Positions 1 through 6,180 of a stretch of 7,493 nt of DNA are shown here, piece after piece. Origin of the DNA: an uncultured Moraxella sp. (GTDB lineage Bacteria > Pseudomonadota > Gammaproteobacteria > Pseudomonadales > Moraxellaceae); contig CALAPG010000245.1 of assembly GCA_937889485.1 (NCBI GenBank), forward strand, positions 1-7,493, written 5' to 3'. Positions within the stretch are counted from its first letter, which is position 1. Each line of letters begins with the position of its first letter. A model generated the notes under the pieces. The model was not told where the DNA came from, searched no databases, and saw nothing but the letters and a program-made list of their open reading frames with translations. The position numbers and the translations under genes were made by a program.

Positions 1-133
1 TTGCTTCCCCGATTGGTTGGCAGCGCCTACTGGCTGCCATCCTGACTATAGTTGACCTCGGCTATTACCATAAGTTGTTACTATAGATTGACGTCATATT
101 CCCCATTCAAAACTGATTGTAAAAGAGTATATG
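1..133. other. Upstream region of thiG, no confident gene
   Basis: No confident gene. One plus-strand frame is open from base 3 to a TAG at 84-86 and would give 27 residues, partly hydrophobic; it could be the end of a truncated upstream gene, but I do not recognise it. A 7-bp hairpin (18-24 with 33-39, 8-base loop) has no following T-run, so it is not a standard terminator. Two related blocks, at 45-59 and 80-95, share ACTATAG followed by TTGACNTC and are reported as repeats. No C-terminal Gly-Gly end of a ThiS sulfur carrier is seen in any plus frame, although thiS often precedes thiG. Confidence 0.4.
45..95 (+). repeat. Two diverged direct repeats, promoter-like
   Basis: ACTATAGTTGACCTC at 45-59 and ACTATAGATTGACGTC at 80-95 differ by one inserted base and one substitution; their starts are 35 bases apart. 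The second contains a TACTAT hexamer (79-84) that could serve as a -10 element for thiG and ends in the perfect palindrome TGACGTCA (89-96). No good -35 lies at the right distance. A third copy lies upstream of hslO at 6239-6252. The role as promoter or operator is inference. Confidence 0.4.
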
Positions 134-946
134 ATGACTTCATCGAATCCCAATTCCCTCGTTATACCCGACACACTCACCATTGGCGCGCGTACCTTTA
201 ATTCACGCTTGCTGGTCGGGACAGGTAAGTATCAAGATTTGGCACAAACAGGCGAAGCGATTGCCCAAAGCGGCGCAGAAATTGTCACGGTGGCAATTCG
301 CCGCGTTAATATTGGACAAAAAAAAGACGAGCCAAACCTACTGGATGTGATTTCTCCTGACCGATACACCATTTTGCCCAATACCGCAGGCTGTTTTGAT
401 GCCGATAGCGCCATTCGTACTTGCCAACTGGCGCGCGAGCTGCTAGATGGGCATAATTTGGTCAAACTTGAAGTGCTGGGTGATGAAAAAAACCTGTATC
501 CCAATGTCATTGAGACCGTCAAAGCCGCTCAAGTGCTGATTGATGATGGTTTTGATGTGATGGTATATACCTCTGATGACCCGATTGTCGCCAAAGAGCT
601 TGAGGCGATGGGCTGCGTGGCAATCATGCCGTTAGGCAGCTTGATTGGCTCAGGGCTTGGGTTACTCAACCGCCATACCTTAAGCCTGATTATCGAGCAA
701 AGCCGCGTGCCTGTACTCGTTGATGCAGGCGTTGGCACCGCCAGCGATGCAGCGATTGCTATGGAGCTTGGCTGTGATGGGGTACTCATGAACACGGCTA
801 TTGCCCACGCCAAAAACCCTGTGCTGATGGCGTCTGCGATGAAACATGCGGTGATTGCAGGACGTGAAGCCTTCTTGGCAGGGCGCATGCCCGCGCGCTA
901 CATGGCACAAGCCAGTTCACCACAAACGGGGTATTTTTTCCGTTAA
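134..946 (+). CDS. thiG: Thiazole synthase ThiG
   Basis: Cytoplasmic enzyme of thiamine biosynthesis. ThiG condenses 1-deoxy-D-xylulose 5-phosphate, dehydroglycine and sulfur from ThiS-thiocarboxylate into the thiazole phosphate ring. The 270-residue product is a little longer than the usual 255-265. Visible hallmarks are the N-terminal RLLVGTGKY stretch (about 25-33), the VKLEVLGD segment with the presumed Schiff-base lysine at about residue 111, the phosphate-binding PLGSLIGSG loop (166-174) and [11 protein letters not shown] (196-206), consistent with a complete TIM barrel. Two ATGs stand in tandem (131 and 134). The weak Shine-Dalgarno AGAG at 124-127 sits 6 bases before the second and only 3 before the first, so 134 is preferred; 131 remains possible. 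No other thiamine gene is visible, and no TPP riboswitch was recognised upstream. There is no clear terminator before the next gene. Confidence 0.95.
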   Translation: MTSSNPNSLVIPDTLTIGARTFNSRLLVGTGKYQDLAQTGEAIAQSGAEIVTVAIRRVNIGQKKDEPNLLDVISPDRYTILPNTAGCFDADSAIRTCQLARELLDGHNLVKLEVLGDEKNLYPNVIETVKAAQVLIDDGFDVMVYTSDDPIVAKELEAMGCVAIMPLGSLIGSGLGLLNRHTLSLIIEQSRVPVLVDAGVGTASDAAIAMELGCDGVLMNTAIAHAKNPVLMASAMKHAVIAGREAFLAGRMPARYMAQASSPQTGYFFR

Positions 947-1056
947 GGCGCTGTTGATTTGCGCTTATTCATGCTTGGCGTCATGGGTCACTTAGCCAGT
1001 GATAAGGCGCCACTTTCTCATAATTCACCCTGATATATCCAACATAAGGAGGTGAT
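947..1056 (+). other. Gap between thiG and the acyltransferase gene
   Basis: No gene. A 5-bp hairpin (988-992 with 998-1002, 5-base loop) is not followed by a T-run, so it does not look like an intrinsic terminator. AAGGCGC occurs at 945-951 and again at 1004-1010. CATAAT at 1019-1024 resembles a -10 box, but I find no matching -35. Read-through from thiG or a weak private promoter are both possible. Confidence 0.35.
1045..1056 (+). promoter_or_regulatory. Extended ribosome binding site of the acyltransferase gene
   Basis: TAAGGAGGTGAT is a 12-base uninterrupted complement to the 3' end of bacterial 16S rRNA and abuts the ATG at 1057. The GGAGG core lies 4 bases before the start, slightly closer than usual. 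It fixes the start, which also agrees with the N-terminus of AtfA-type enzymes. Confidence 0.85.
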
Positions 1057-2403
1057 ATGCGTCTGCTTACCGCCGTTGACCAACTATTTTTACTACTTGA
1101 AACGCGTAATCAGCCTATGCATATCGGGGGGTTGTTTTTATTTGAAATGCCCGAACACGCCAGTGACAATTTTGTCAGTGATTTGGTGCAGCAGATGCTT
1201 CACAATAAAACCCCGCCCAGTTTTCCTTTTAATCAAGTGTTGTACCATTTATTGTATTGGAAAACCGACCAAGACTTTGATGTTGACCACCATTTTCGCC
1301 ATATTGCCCTACCCAAACCTGCGCGTGTTCGCGAGCTTCTCGTTTATATCTCACAAGAACACAGTAAGCTACTCAACCGCGCCAAACCCATGTGGGAATG
1401 CCACATTATTGAGGGGATTGAAGGCAACCGCTTTGCCCTCTATTTTAAAATTCATCACTCAATGGTAGATGGTATTGCCGCGATTCGTTTGGTCAAGAAG
1501 TCATTGTCACAGTCGCCAACCGAGCGTATCAGTTTGCCCGTTTGGTCATTGATGACGCGCCATCGCCACCAAGTCGATTCGTTGATACCTGAAGATAAGT
1601 CCATTTTGAAGGTTGCCAAAGCGCAGCTGCTTGCCATTGCGCCTGCTGCCAAAGCACTGGGAAAAAATGTGGTAGAGCGATTTCAATCAGGGTATGTGAG
1701 TGCAAGCCAAGCCCCCGACTGTATTTTAAATCAGCCTGTATCAAGCAGTCGCCGCGTGTCTGCTCAGTCTTACGAGCTATCTCGTTTTGCTAGTATTGCC
1801 AAAGCACTACAGGTAACGCTCAATGATGTGGTATTAGCGGTATGTGCAGGTGCCTTGCGGCGCTATCTGCTAGAAGTCAATGCCTTGCCAAAAAAACCCC
1901 TGATTGGTTTTGTGCCGTTATCGCTACGAGAAGACCATAGCAGCGTTGGCAACCAAATTACCTTCATTTTGGCAAATTTGGCAACCCACCTTGCTGATCC
2001 CATTGAGCGTATTCAGGTCATTAATGAAAGCACCAAACTGAGCAAACGTCGTTTTTCTAGTATGAACCAAAATGCCTCTATTATCTATAGTGGCGTGGCT
2101 TACAGCCGTGCCGCGCTACAAATCATGACAGGTTTATTTCCAGATTATCGGGGTTTTAATTTGGTGATTTCTAACGTACCTGGCTCAAGCCAGCCACTAT
2201 ATTGGCAAGGAGCAAAAATGCAAGCATTGTACCCCGTTTCTATTGTGATGAATGACCAAGCCATGAACATCACCTTGTGTACCTACGTTGATAAGATTGA
2301 ATTTTGCATTGTTGCCTGTAGCCAAGTGGTACCACATAGCCAACGCTTACTTAGCTTTATGGCAGATGAGCTTGACCTGTATGAATCGCGGCTCGGTCAT
2401 TAA
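1057..2403 (+). CDS. Wax ester synthase/diacylglycerol acyltransferase (WS/DGAT, AtfA-like)
   Basis: Bifunctional acyltransferase that moves fatty acyl groups from acyl-CoA to long-chain alcohols (wax esters) or diacylglycerol (triacylglycerol), normally at the inner face of the cytoplasmic membrane where storage lipid droplets form. The 448-residue length fits the family (about 450-475). The catalytic HHxxxDG motif is intact as HHSMVDG at 133-139. Other family features are PMW (111-113), the LNDVVLAVC stretch (255-263), and NLVISNVPG (368-376) near the C-terminal domain. From memory the sequence runs closely parallel to Acinetobacter baylyi AtfA, including the DHHFRHIALP and IIEGIEGNRFA segments. 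It stands alone: no acyl-CoA reductase or other lipid gene is in the window. It ends at a strong terminator shared with the convergent gltL. The family call is secure; the in vivo preference between wax ester and triacylglycerol cannot be read from the sequence. Confidence 0.94.
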   Translation: MRLLTAVDQLFLLLETRNQPMHIGGLFLFEMPEHASDNFVSDLVQQMLHNKTPPSFPFNQVLYHLLYWKTDQDFDVDHHFRHIALPKPARVRELLVYISQEHSKLLNRAKPMWECHIIEGIEGNRFALYFKIHHSMVDGIAAIRLVKKSLSQSPTERISLPVWSLMTRHRHQVDSLIPEDKSILKVAKAQLLAIAPAAKALGKNVVERFQSGYVSASQAPDCILNQPVSSSRRVSAQSYELSRFASIAKALQVTLNDVVLAVCAGALRRYLLEVNALPKKPLIGFVPLSLREDHSSVGNQITFILANLATHLADPIERIQVINESTKLSKRRFSSMNQNASIIYSGVAYSRAALQIMTGLFPDYRGFNLVISNVPGSSQPLYWQGAKMQALYPVSIVMNDQAMNITLCTYVDKIEFCIVACSQVVPHSQRLLSFMADELDLYESRLGH

Positions 2404-2415
2404 AAATTTTGATAA

Positions 2416-2443
2416 AAAAAACGGCGAATCAACGCCGTTTTTT
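2416..2443. terminator. Bidirectional intrinsic terminator between acyltransferase and gltL
   Basis: ACGGCG (2421-2426) pairs with CGCCGT (2433-2438) around a 6-base loop, flanked by an A-run on the left and a T-run on the right that extend the stem and provide a U-tract on either strand. It lies between the stops of two convergent genes (2403 and 2475) and probably serves both. Confidence 0.9.
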
Positions 2444-2474
2444 GTGATTAATTTGATATCGCCCATTGGGTGAT

Positions 2475-3293
2475 TTAGTGATTTAAAATTTTTGATAAAA
2501 ACGCCTTGGCACGGTCACTACGCGCGCCTGCAAAAAACTCTTCGCGGCTACAGTTTTCTACCACATGACCTTGATCCATAAAGATAATACGGTTTGCCAC
2601 TTGGCGAGCAAAGCCCATCTCATGGGTTACACACATCATGGTCATGCCTTCTTTGGCAAGTCCTATCATCACGTCCAACACCTCTTGAATCATTTCTGGG
2701 TCAAGTGCTGAGGTGGGCTCATCAAAAAGCATCGCAATGGGATCCATACTAAGCGCCCGTGCAATTGCCACACGCTGCTGCTGACCGCCTGATAATTCAG
2801 CGGGGAATTTTTTGGCATGTGCCGCCAATCCCACGCGATCTAGATACGCCAAGCCTTTCTTTTTTGCCTCGTCTTCTTTTCGACCCAGCACCTTGATTTG
2901 GGCGATGGTAAGATTATCGGTAATCGACAAATGCGGGAATAGTTCAAAATGCTGAAACACCATACCCACACGGCTGCGCAGCTTTGATAAATCTGTGGCT
3001 TTATCACCCACCGAAATACCATTAACAATCACCTCACCTTGCTGAAATGGCTCAAGCCCATTAACGGTTTTGATCAATGTGGACTTACCACTACCTGAAG
3101 GCCCACAGACCACCACCACATCACCTTTATGGACATGGGCGGTACAGTCGGTTAGCACTTGAAAATCACCGTACCATTTTCCAATTTTATCAATATTAAT
3201 CATGATTTCATCCGTGGCGTGTCCACTATTTGAAACCAATCCACCAAATTCATTGAGCCATGTGGTCTCATCAATTCTCGTCACTACTGCCAT
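2475..3293 (-). CDS. gltL: Glutamate/aspartate ABC transporter ATPase GltL
   Basis: ATP-hydrolysing subunit of the polar amino acid importer; a dimer would dock on GltJ/GltK at the cytoplasmic face. All ABC motifs are intact in the 272-residue frame: Walker A GPSGSGKS (64-71), Q-loop glutamine 114, signature LSGGQQQ (167-173), Walker B MLFDEP (188-193), SALD D-loop (195-198) and switch histidine 224. The KWYGDFQVLTDC start of the domain and the QHFELFPHLS stretch match E. coli GltL as I recall it. The family is normally about 240 residues, so the first 30 residues are extra. An internal ATG (residue 31, base 3203) fits the usual start but has only a weak GGA before it, while the ATG at 3293 is preceded by AGAGGGA at good spacing; the longer form is kept. 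It is the last gene of the operon, 25 bases after gltK. Confidence 0.93.
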   Translation of the reverse strand: MAVVTRIDETTWLNEFGGLVSNSGHATDEIMINIDKIGKWYGDFQVLTDCTAHVHKGDVVVVCGPSGSGKSTLIKTVNGLEPFQQGEVIVNGISVGDKATDLSKLRSRVGMVFQHFELFPHLSITDNLTIAQIKVLGRKEDEAKKKGLAYLDRVGLAAHAKKFPAELSGGQQQRVAIARALSMDPIAMLFDEPTSALDPEMIQEVLDVMIGLAKEGMTMMCVTHEMGFARQVANRIIFMDQGHVVENCSREEFFAGARSDRAKAFLSKILNH

Positions 3294-3318
3294 ATTTTTT
3301 CCCTCTATTGTTATAGTG

Positions 3319-3990
3319 TTACGCCATACGCAACCGTTTTCTTAAGTGATTAACCGCGGTGGAGGCCGTGAGGCTAATGACAAAATACAATAAACCTGCC
3401 ATTAAAATATACGGCGTTAATAACCCCATCAAATCGCCCCGCACATACGATGCTCTAAAGAAATCCACCAACCCGATCGAAAATACCAATGTGGTATCTT
3501 GAAACAAGATAATAGATTGCTGCAATAACAACGGAAACATTTTACGAAACGCTTGCGGCAAAATAATATAGCGCATGGTTTGACCATAAGTCATACCCAA
3601 GGCTTTTGCTGCATTGACTTGACCCTTGCCAATGGATTGAATACCCGCCCGCACAATTTCTGAAAAATAGGCAGCTTCAAACACCATAAACGCCACTACG
3701 CAAGAAGTAAAAGCGGTATCTAACGTCAAATAAGTGCCTGTCACCAAGTTATAGACCATCGGCACGGCAAAATAAAACCATAACAGTACCAATAATAGCG
3801 GCACTGAGCGAAAAAAATTGACGTACAATTTGGCAGGTATCGCCAATAGCTTAATGCCCGATAACCGCATTAACGCCAAAATAGTACCCAACGTCAAACC
3901 GCCAAGGATTGCCAAAAAAAGCACTTTTAACGTGATGTATAGCCCACCCATCAACCCTGGTAATGCCGACTGTAGTTCTGTCATATTCAT
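3319..3990 (-). CDS. gltK: Glutamate/aspartate ABC transporter permease GltK
   Basis: Inner-membrane permease of the HisM/GlnP type, pairing with GltJ to form the translocation path for glutamate/aspartate. At 223 residues it has the normal length. Hydrophobic segments lie near residues 18-42, 60-82, 96-110 and 193-215, with a further one likely around 150-175. The EAA-type loop that contacts the ATPase is visible around 127-146 (NAAKALGM through ILPQA), and RAGIQSIGKGQ precedes it. LYVNFFRSVPLLLVLLWFY and ILFQDTTLVF resemble E. coli GltK more than GltJ. The start overlaps the gltJ stop by four bases (ATGA, 3987-3990), a sign of translational coupling; a G-rich GGGGGTGA stretch just upstream can act as ribosome binding site. 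A second ATG two codons later is a less likely start. Confidence 0.93.
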   Translation of the reverse strand: MNMTELQSALPGLMGGLYITLKVLFLAILGGLTLGTILALMRLSGIKLLAIPAKLYVNFFRSVPLLLVLLWFYFAVPMVYNLVTGTYLTLDTAFTSCVVAFMVFEAAYFSEIVRAGIQSIGKGQVNAAKALGMTYGQTMRYIILPQAFRKMFPLLLQQSIILFQDTTLVFSIGLVDFFRASYVRGDLMGLLTPYILMAGLLYFVISLTASTAVNHLRKRLRMA

Positions 3991-4733
3991 GCGTCACCCC
4001 CATCAATCTGACCTTTAATACGCAAGCGTTTTTCCAATAACCCCATCAGATAAATTAATGCCAAATTAAATAATAAATAAATAATCGTGGTAAAAGTATA
4101 AACCTCAATATTGTTTTGGGTGTATTCACTAATGGTTTTGGTTTGGCTAATCAGCTCAGTGACGCCAACCAACGAGGCGACCGACGCATTTTTAAAACAA
4201 TTAGTCAGCTCAGAGCTTAGCGGCGGCAAAATGACCCGAAATGCTTGTGGTAAAATCACATGGCGATACGTTTGTGGCAACGTCAAGCCAAGCGCGTACG
4301 CGGCATTTGTTTGCCCTTTTGGTAACGACTCAATCCCTGTGCGTACTTGCTCAATAATCCGTGCAGCGGTAAACAAACCCAAACCAATACTGGCAGAGAT
4401 CACCGCTGACATATTGGGATCTAATTCTTGAAACCACCAAGTTTGTAAAGCAGGTGACAACCAAGTGGGTGCCACATAAAACCAAAAAAATAACTGAATC
4501 AATAACGGAATATTACGAAAAAAGCTCACATACGCCGTACCAATAGCCCGTGCCGTTTTATTGGGCAAGGTTCGCATAATACCCAAAATAGTGCCAATCA
4601 CGAGTGCTATTAGCCACCCTGTTGCCCCAATGACAACCAGCCATTTAAAACCCGTTAATAGCCATTGCCAATAGACTTCTGTACCCACACCGGTTGGTTG
4701 CAGCAAAACGCCCCAGTTCCAACTATAATTCAT
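3987..4733 (-). CDS. gltJ: Glutamate/aspartate ABC transporter permease GltJ
   Basis: Inner-membrane permease, partner of GltK. With the ATG at 4733 the product is 248 residues, close to E. coli GltJ (246), and begins MNYSWNWG, resembling the IDWNWG opening of that family. The frame is open further upstream to a TTG at 4760, but the GGGGG stretch 5 bases before 4733 and the homology support the ATG. Hydrophobic segments lie near 29-52, 72-90, 108-124 and 212-232. The EAA loop is seen around 143-164 (NAAYALGLTLPQ through ILPQA), after EQVRTGIESLPKGQ (128-141). FFRNIPLLIQLFFWFY (71-86) is typical. The gene is separated from gltI by 139 bases holding two hairpins, and overlaps gltK by four bases. 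Confidence 0.93.
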   Translation of the reverse strand: MNYSWNWGVLLQPTGVGTEVYWQWLLTGFKWLVVIGATGWLIALVIGTILGIMRTLPNKTARAIGTAYVSFFRNIPLLIQLFFWFYVAPTWLSPALQTWWFQELDPNMSAVISASIGLGLFTAARIIEQVRTGIESLPKGQTNAAYALGLTLPQTYRHVILPQAFRVILPPLSSELTNCFKNASVASLVGVTELISQTKTISEYTQNNIEVYTFTTIIYLLFNLALIYLMGLLEKRLRIKGQIDGGDA

Positions 4734-4777
4734 TGCTACCCCCAAAATCTTGTATAGCAAATTGTTTAGCCCATAAA

Positions 4778-4826
4778 CTAAAACTGACGTACCCCCTGCT
4801 TAAACAAGGGTCAACGTCAGTTTTAG
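4778..4826 (-). terminator. Large imperfect palindrome between gltI and gltJ, possible leaky terminator or RNA-stability element
   Basis: A perfect 13-bp inverted repeat (CTAAAACTGACGT at 4778-4790, its complement at 4814-4826) encloses a 3x3 internal loop, a 4-bp inner stem (CCCT 4794-4797 with AGGG 4807-4810) and a 9-base loop. On the operon's strand the descending arm ends in TTTTAGTTTAT, a short U-rich tract, so partial termination is plausible; so is protection of gltI mRNA from 3' decay. The hairpin is certain as sequence; its role is inference. Confidence 0.6.
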
Positions 4827-4839
4827 GCTTCATTGTTCT

Positions 4840-4876
4840 ATGATTATCGCATTGCGCTTGGACACACGATAATTAT
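4840..4876 (-). other. Hairpin overlapping the gltI stop codon
   Basis: ATTATCG (4843-4849) is the exact complement of CGATAAT (4867-4873); with one G-T wobble the stem extends to about 10 bp (4840-4849 with 4867-4876) around a 17-base loop. It includes the gltI stop codon (4873-4875). It is AT-rich and lacks a following U-run, so it is not a classical terminator. Confidence 0.4.
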
Positions 4877-5919
4877 GCTTTAGGCTGAGCCGCACTTGCC
4901 ACGGCATTGCTTGCAGACGCTACCGCTGTGGCAACATTGCTGGCAGCTGCCGCCACGGTTTTTGGCTGCGCACCATCATGTGGATTTGCTAACAAATCTT
5001 TTAGATTGTCTGACATTTGGAAGTTCATGTTGATATTTTTTGGTGGAATTGGCGACATAAACCATTTGTTATAAATTTGGTTAATTTCACCTGAGGCATA
5101 AGTTGCCACTAAGGTGTCATCAACCAGTTTTTTAAACTCAGTGTCGCCTTTACGCATCATACAACCATAGATTTCATAAGACTGTGGCGTGCCTACAATC
5201 ACCCATTTGCTTGGGTCTTTGGCTTTGGCTTTCTCGCCTGCTAGCAAGACATCATCCATCATAAATGCCGCCGCGCGTCCACTTTCTAGCATCAAGAATG
5301 ACTCACCATGGTCTTTGGCTGAGACAATATTAATGCCCATTTTTTGGTCATCATTTAATTTTTTGATAAAACGCTCTGAGGTGGTTCCTGCGGTGGTGAC
5401 CAAGGTTTTGCCTTTTAGATCAGCAAAGTCGTTGATACCTGAGGTTTTTGCGGTGAGTAGGCGCGTGCCAATTTCAAAAAATCCGTTAGAAAAATCTACT
5501 TGTTTTTGACGCTCAGTATTGTTGGTGGTAGAACCGCACTCTAGGTCAACCGTGCCATTTTGTACCAAAGGAATGCGCGTCTGTGAGGTCACTAAGTTAT
5601 AACGTACCTTAAGATTGGGCATGTTAAGTTGTTTTTTTAGCGCGTCTACCACTTTCATTTGTAGGTCGTGCGCATAGCCTACGGGCTGATTGGGGGTACC
5701 CGCAATATAAGAGAAAGGAATGGACGAGTCACGATAACCTAGTACCACCTCACCTGAGCTTTTGATTTTATCAAGTGTTTTTTGGCTAGTGGTAGCAGCA
5801 GGTTGACTTGCGCCGCCTTCTGCTTTGTTTTGTTCGGCTTTGTTACATCCTGCTAACGCCAGCGCCATAACAGCGGTTGTGGCTAACACCAGTGAATTTT
5901 TTGCTGATAGTAGAGTCAT
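4873..5919 (-). CDS. gltI: Glutamate/aspartate ABC transporter substrate-binding lipoprotein GltI
   Basis: Periplasmic receptor that delivers glutamate/aspartate to GltJK. The 348-residue product starts with a hydrophobic signal ending in a lipobox LAGC (22-25), so Cys25 should be lipidated; Asn at +2 does not match the Asp inner-membrane retention signal known from E. coli. A low-complexity linker (26-45) leads into the type 3 solute-binding domain (about 46-310). It shows the family stretches VVLGYRDSSIPFSY (58-71), SQTRIPLVQNG (112-122), ECGSTTNN (127-134), AKDHGESF (201-208) and FMMDD (219-223), which match E. coli GltI as I recall it. The tail (about 314-348) is rich in Ala/Ser/Val and absent from E. 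coli GltI (302 residues). Tandem ATGs stand at 5922 and 5919; AAGGA lies 7 bases before the second, so 5919 is preferred. A 394-residue in-frame extension to 6057 would bury the signal peptide and is rejected. First gene of the operon, with a long leader. Confidence 0.93.
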   Translation of the reverse strand: MTLLSAKNSLVLATTAVMALALAGCNKAEQNKAEGGASQPAATTSQKTLDKIKSSGEVVLGYRDSSIPFSYIAGTPNQPVGYAHDLQMKVVDALKKQLNMPNLKVRYNLVTSQTRIPLVQNGTVDLECGSTTNNTERQKQVDFSNGFFEIGTRLLTAKTSGINDFADLKGKTLVTTAGTTSERFIKKLNDDQKMGINIVSAKDHGESFLMLESGRAAAFMMDDVLLAGEKAKAKDPSKWVIVGTPQSYEIYGCMMRKGDTEFKKLVDDTLVATYASGEINQIYNKWFMSPIPPKNINMNFQMSDNLKDLLANPHDGAQPKTVAAAASNVATAVASASNAVASAAQPKA

Positions 5920-5952
5920 CATGTTTTCCTTGTCATATGATGAATTGGCCAT

Positions 5953-6016
5953 AAATCTTCTGTGGATTTGCTGCCATCGTGAGAAGATTTTCCCCATATC
6001 TTTTGAGGTATTGGGG
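5953..6016 (-). promoter_or_regulatory. Tandem hairpins in the gltI leader
   Basis: Two adjacent stem-loops lie just upstream of the gltI ribosome binding site. One is a perfect 9-bp inverted repeat, AAATCTTCT (5953-5961) with AGAAGATTT (5982-5990), around 20 bases. The other pairs 5992-6000 with 6007-6016 (CCCCA/TGGGG base, one bulge, one wobble) around a 6-base loop. A third small hairpin, GGGCA/TGCCC, lies at 6042-6055. If transcription starts near 6144 all are in the mRNA leader. I do not recognise a known riboswitch class. Confidence 0.45.
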
Positions 6017-6029
6017 TTTTTATCTTTTT
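5992..6029 (+). terminator. Terminator-like hairpin facing hslO (plus strand)
   Basis: The CCCCATATC...TTGGGG hairpin (5992-6016) is followed directly on the plus strand by TTTTTATCTTTTT, the form of an intrinsic terminator. No plus-strand gene lies upstream for several kilobases apart from sequence antisense to the glt operon, so it would stop antisense transcription before hslO. On the minus strand the same hairpin lacks a U-run. Confidence 0.5.
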
Positions 6030-6150
6030 GCTGACTTGTTGGGGCATACTTGCCCACTTAAGCCCATGTCTCATTGGAGAAGTCCAGACTATGTTTTGCT
6101 AATTGATAAAAATAAGTTAATGATACCCAAAAGAATTAAAATGTATGTTT

Positions 6151-6180
6151 ATAGTAATTTAATTTTCTGTGTTATGACAA
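6151..6180 (-). promoter_or_regulatory. Predicted sigma-70 promoter of the gltI operon
   Basis: Read on the minus strand, TTGTCA (6180-6175, five of six to TTGACA) is followed after 18 bases by TACTAT (6156-6151, four of six to TATAAT). Initiation near 6144 would leave a leader of roughly 220 bases before gltI. The surrounding sequence is AT-rich. Prediction by eye only. Confidence 0.45.

Noticed and set aside
18..39. 7-bp hairpin as a terminator of an upstream gene
   Set aside because: No T-run follows on either strand.
1..133. TPP riboswitch upstream of thiG
   Set aside because: I looked for the conserved CUGAGA-type core and paired arms and did not find them; the stretch is also short for a full element.
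529..888. 119-codon frame antisense to thiG
   Set aside because: It lies wholly within a well-conserved gene, and its composition is that expected from reading a coding sequence backwards.
1052..1468. 138-codon plus-strand frame starting with GTG
   Set aside because: It overlaps the start of the acyltransferase gene in another frame, its product resembles no family, and the real frame carries the HHxxxDG enzyme.
4734..4760. Upstream TTG start for GltJ
   Set aside because: The ATG at 4733 has a G-rich ribosome binding site and matches the family N-terminus and length.
5923..6057. 46-residue N-terminal extension of GltI
   Set aside because: It would place the lipoprotein signal internally; the tandem ATGs with AAGGA at good spacing explain the true start, and the extension overlaps the leader hairpins.
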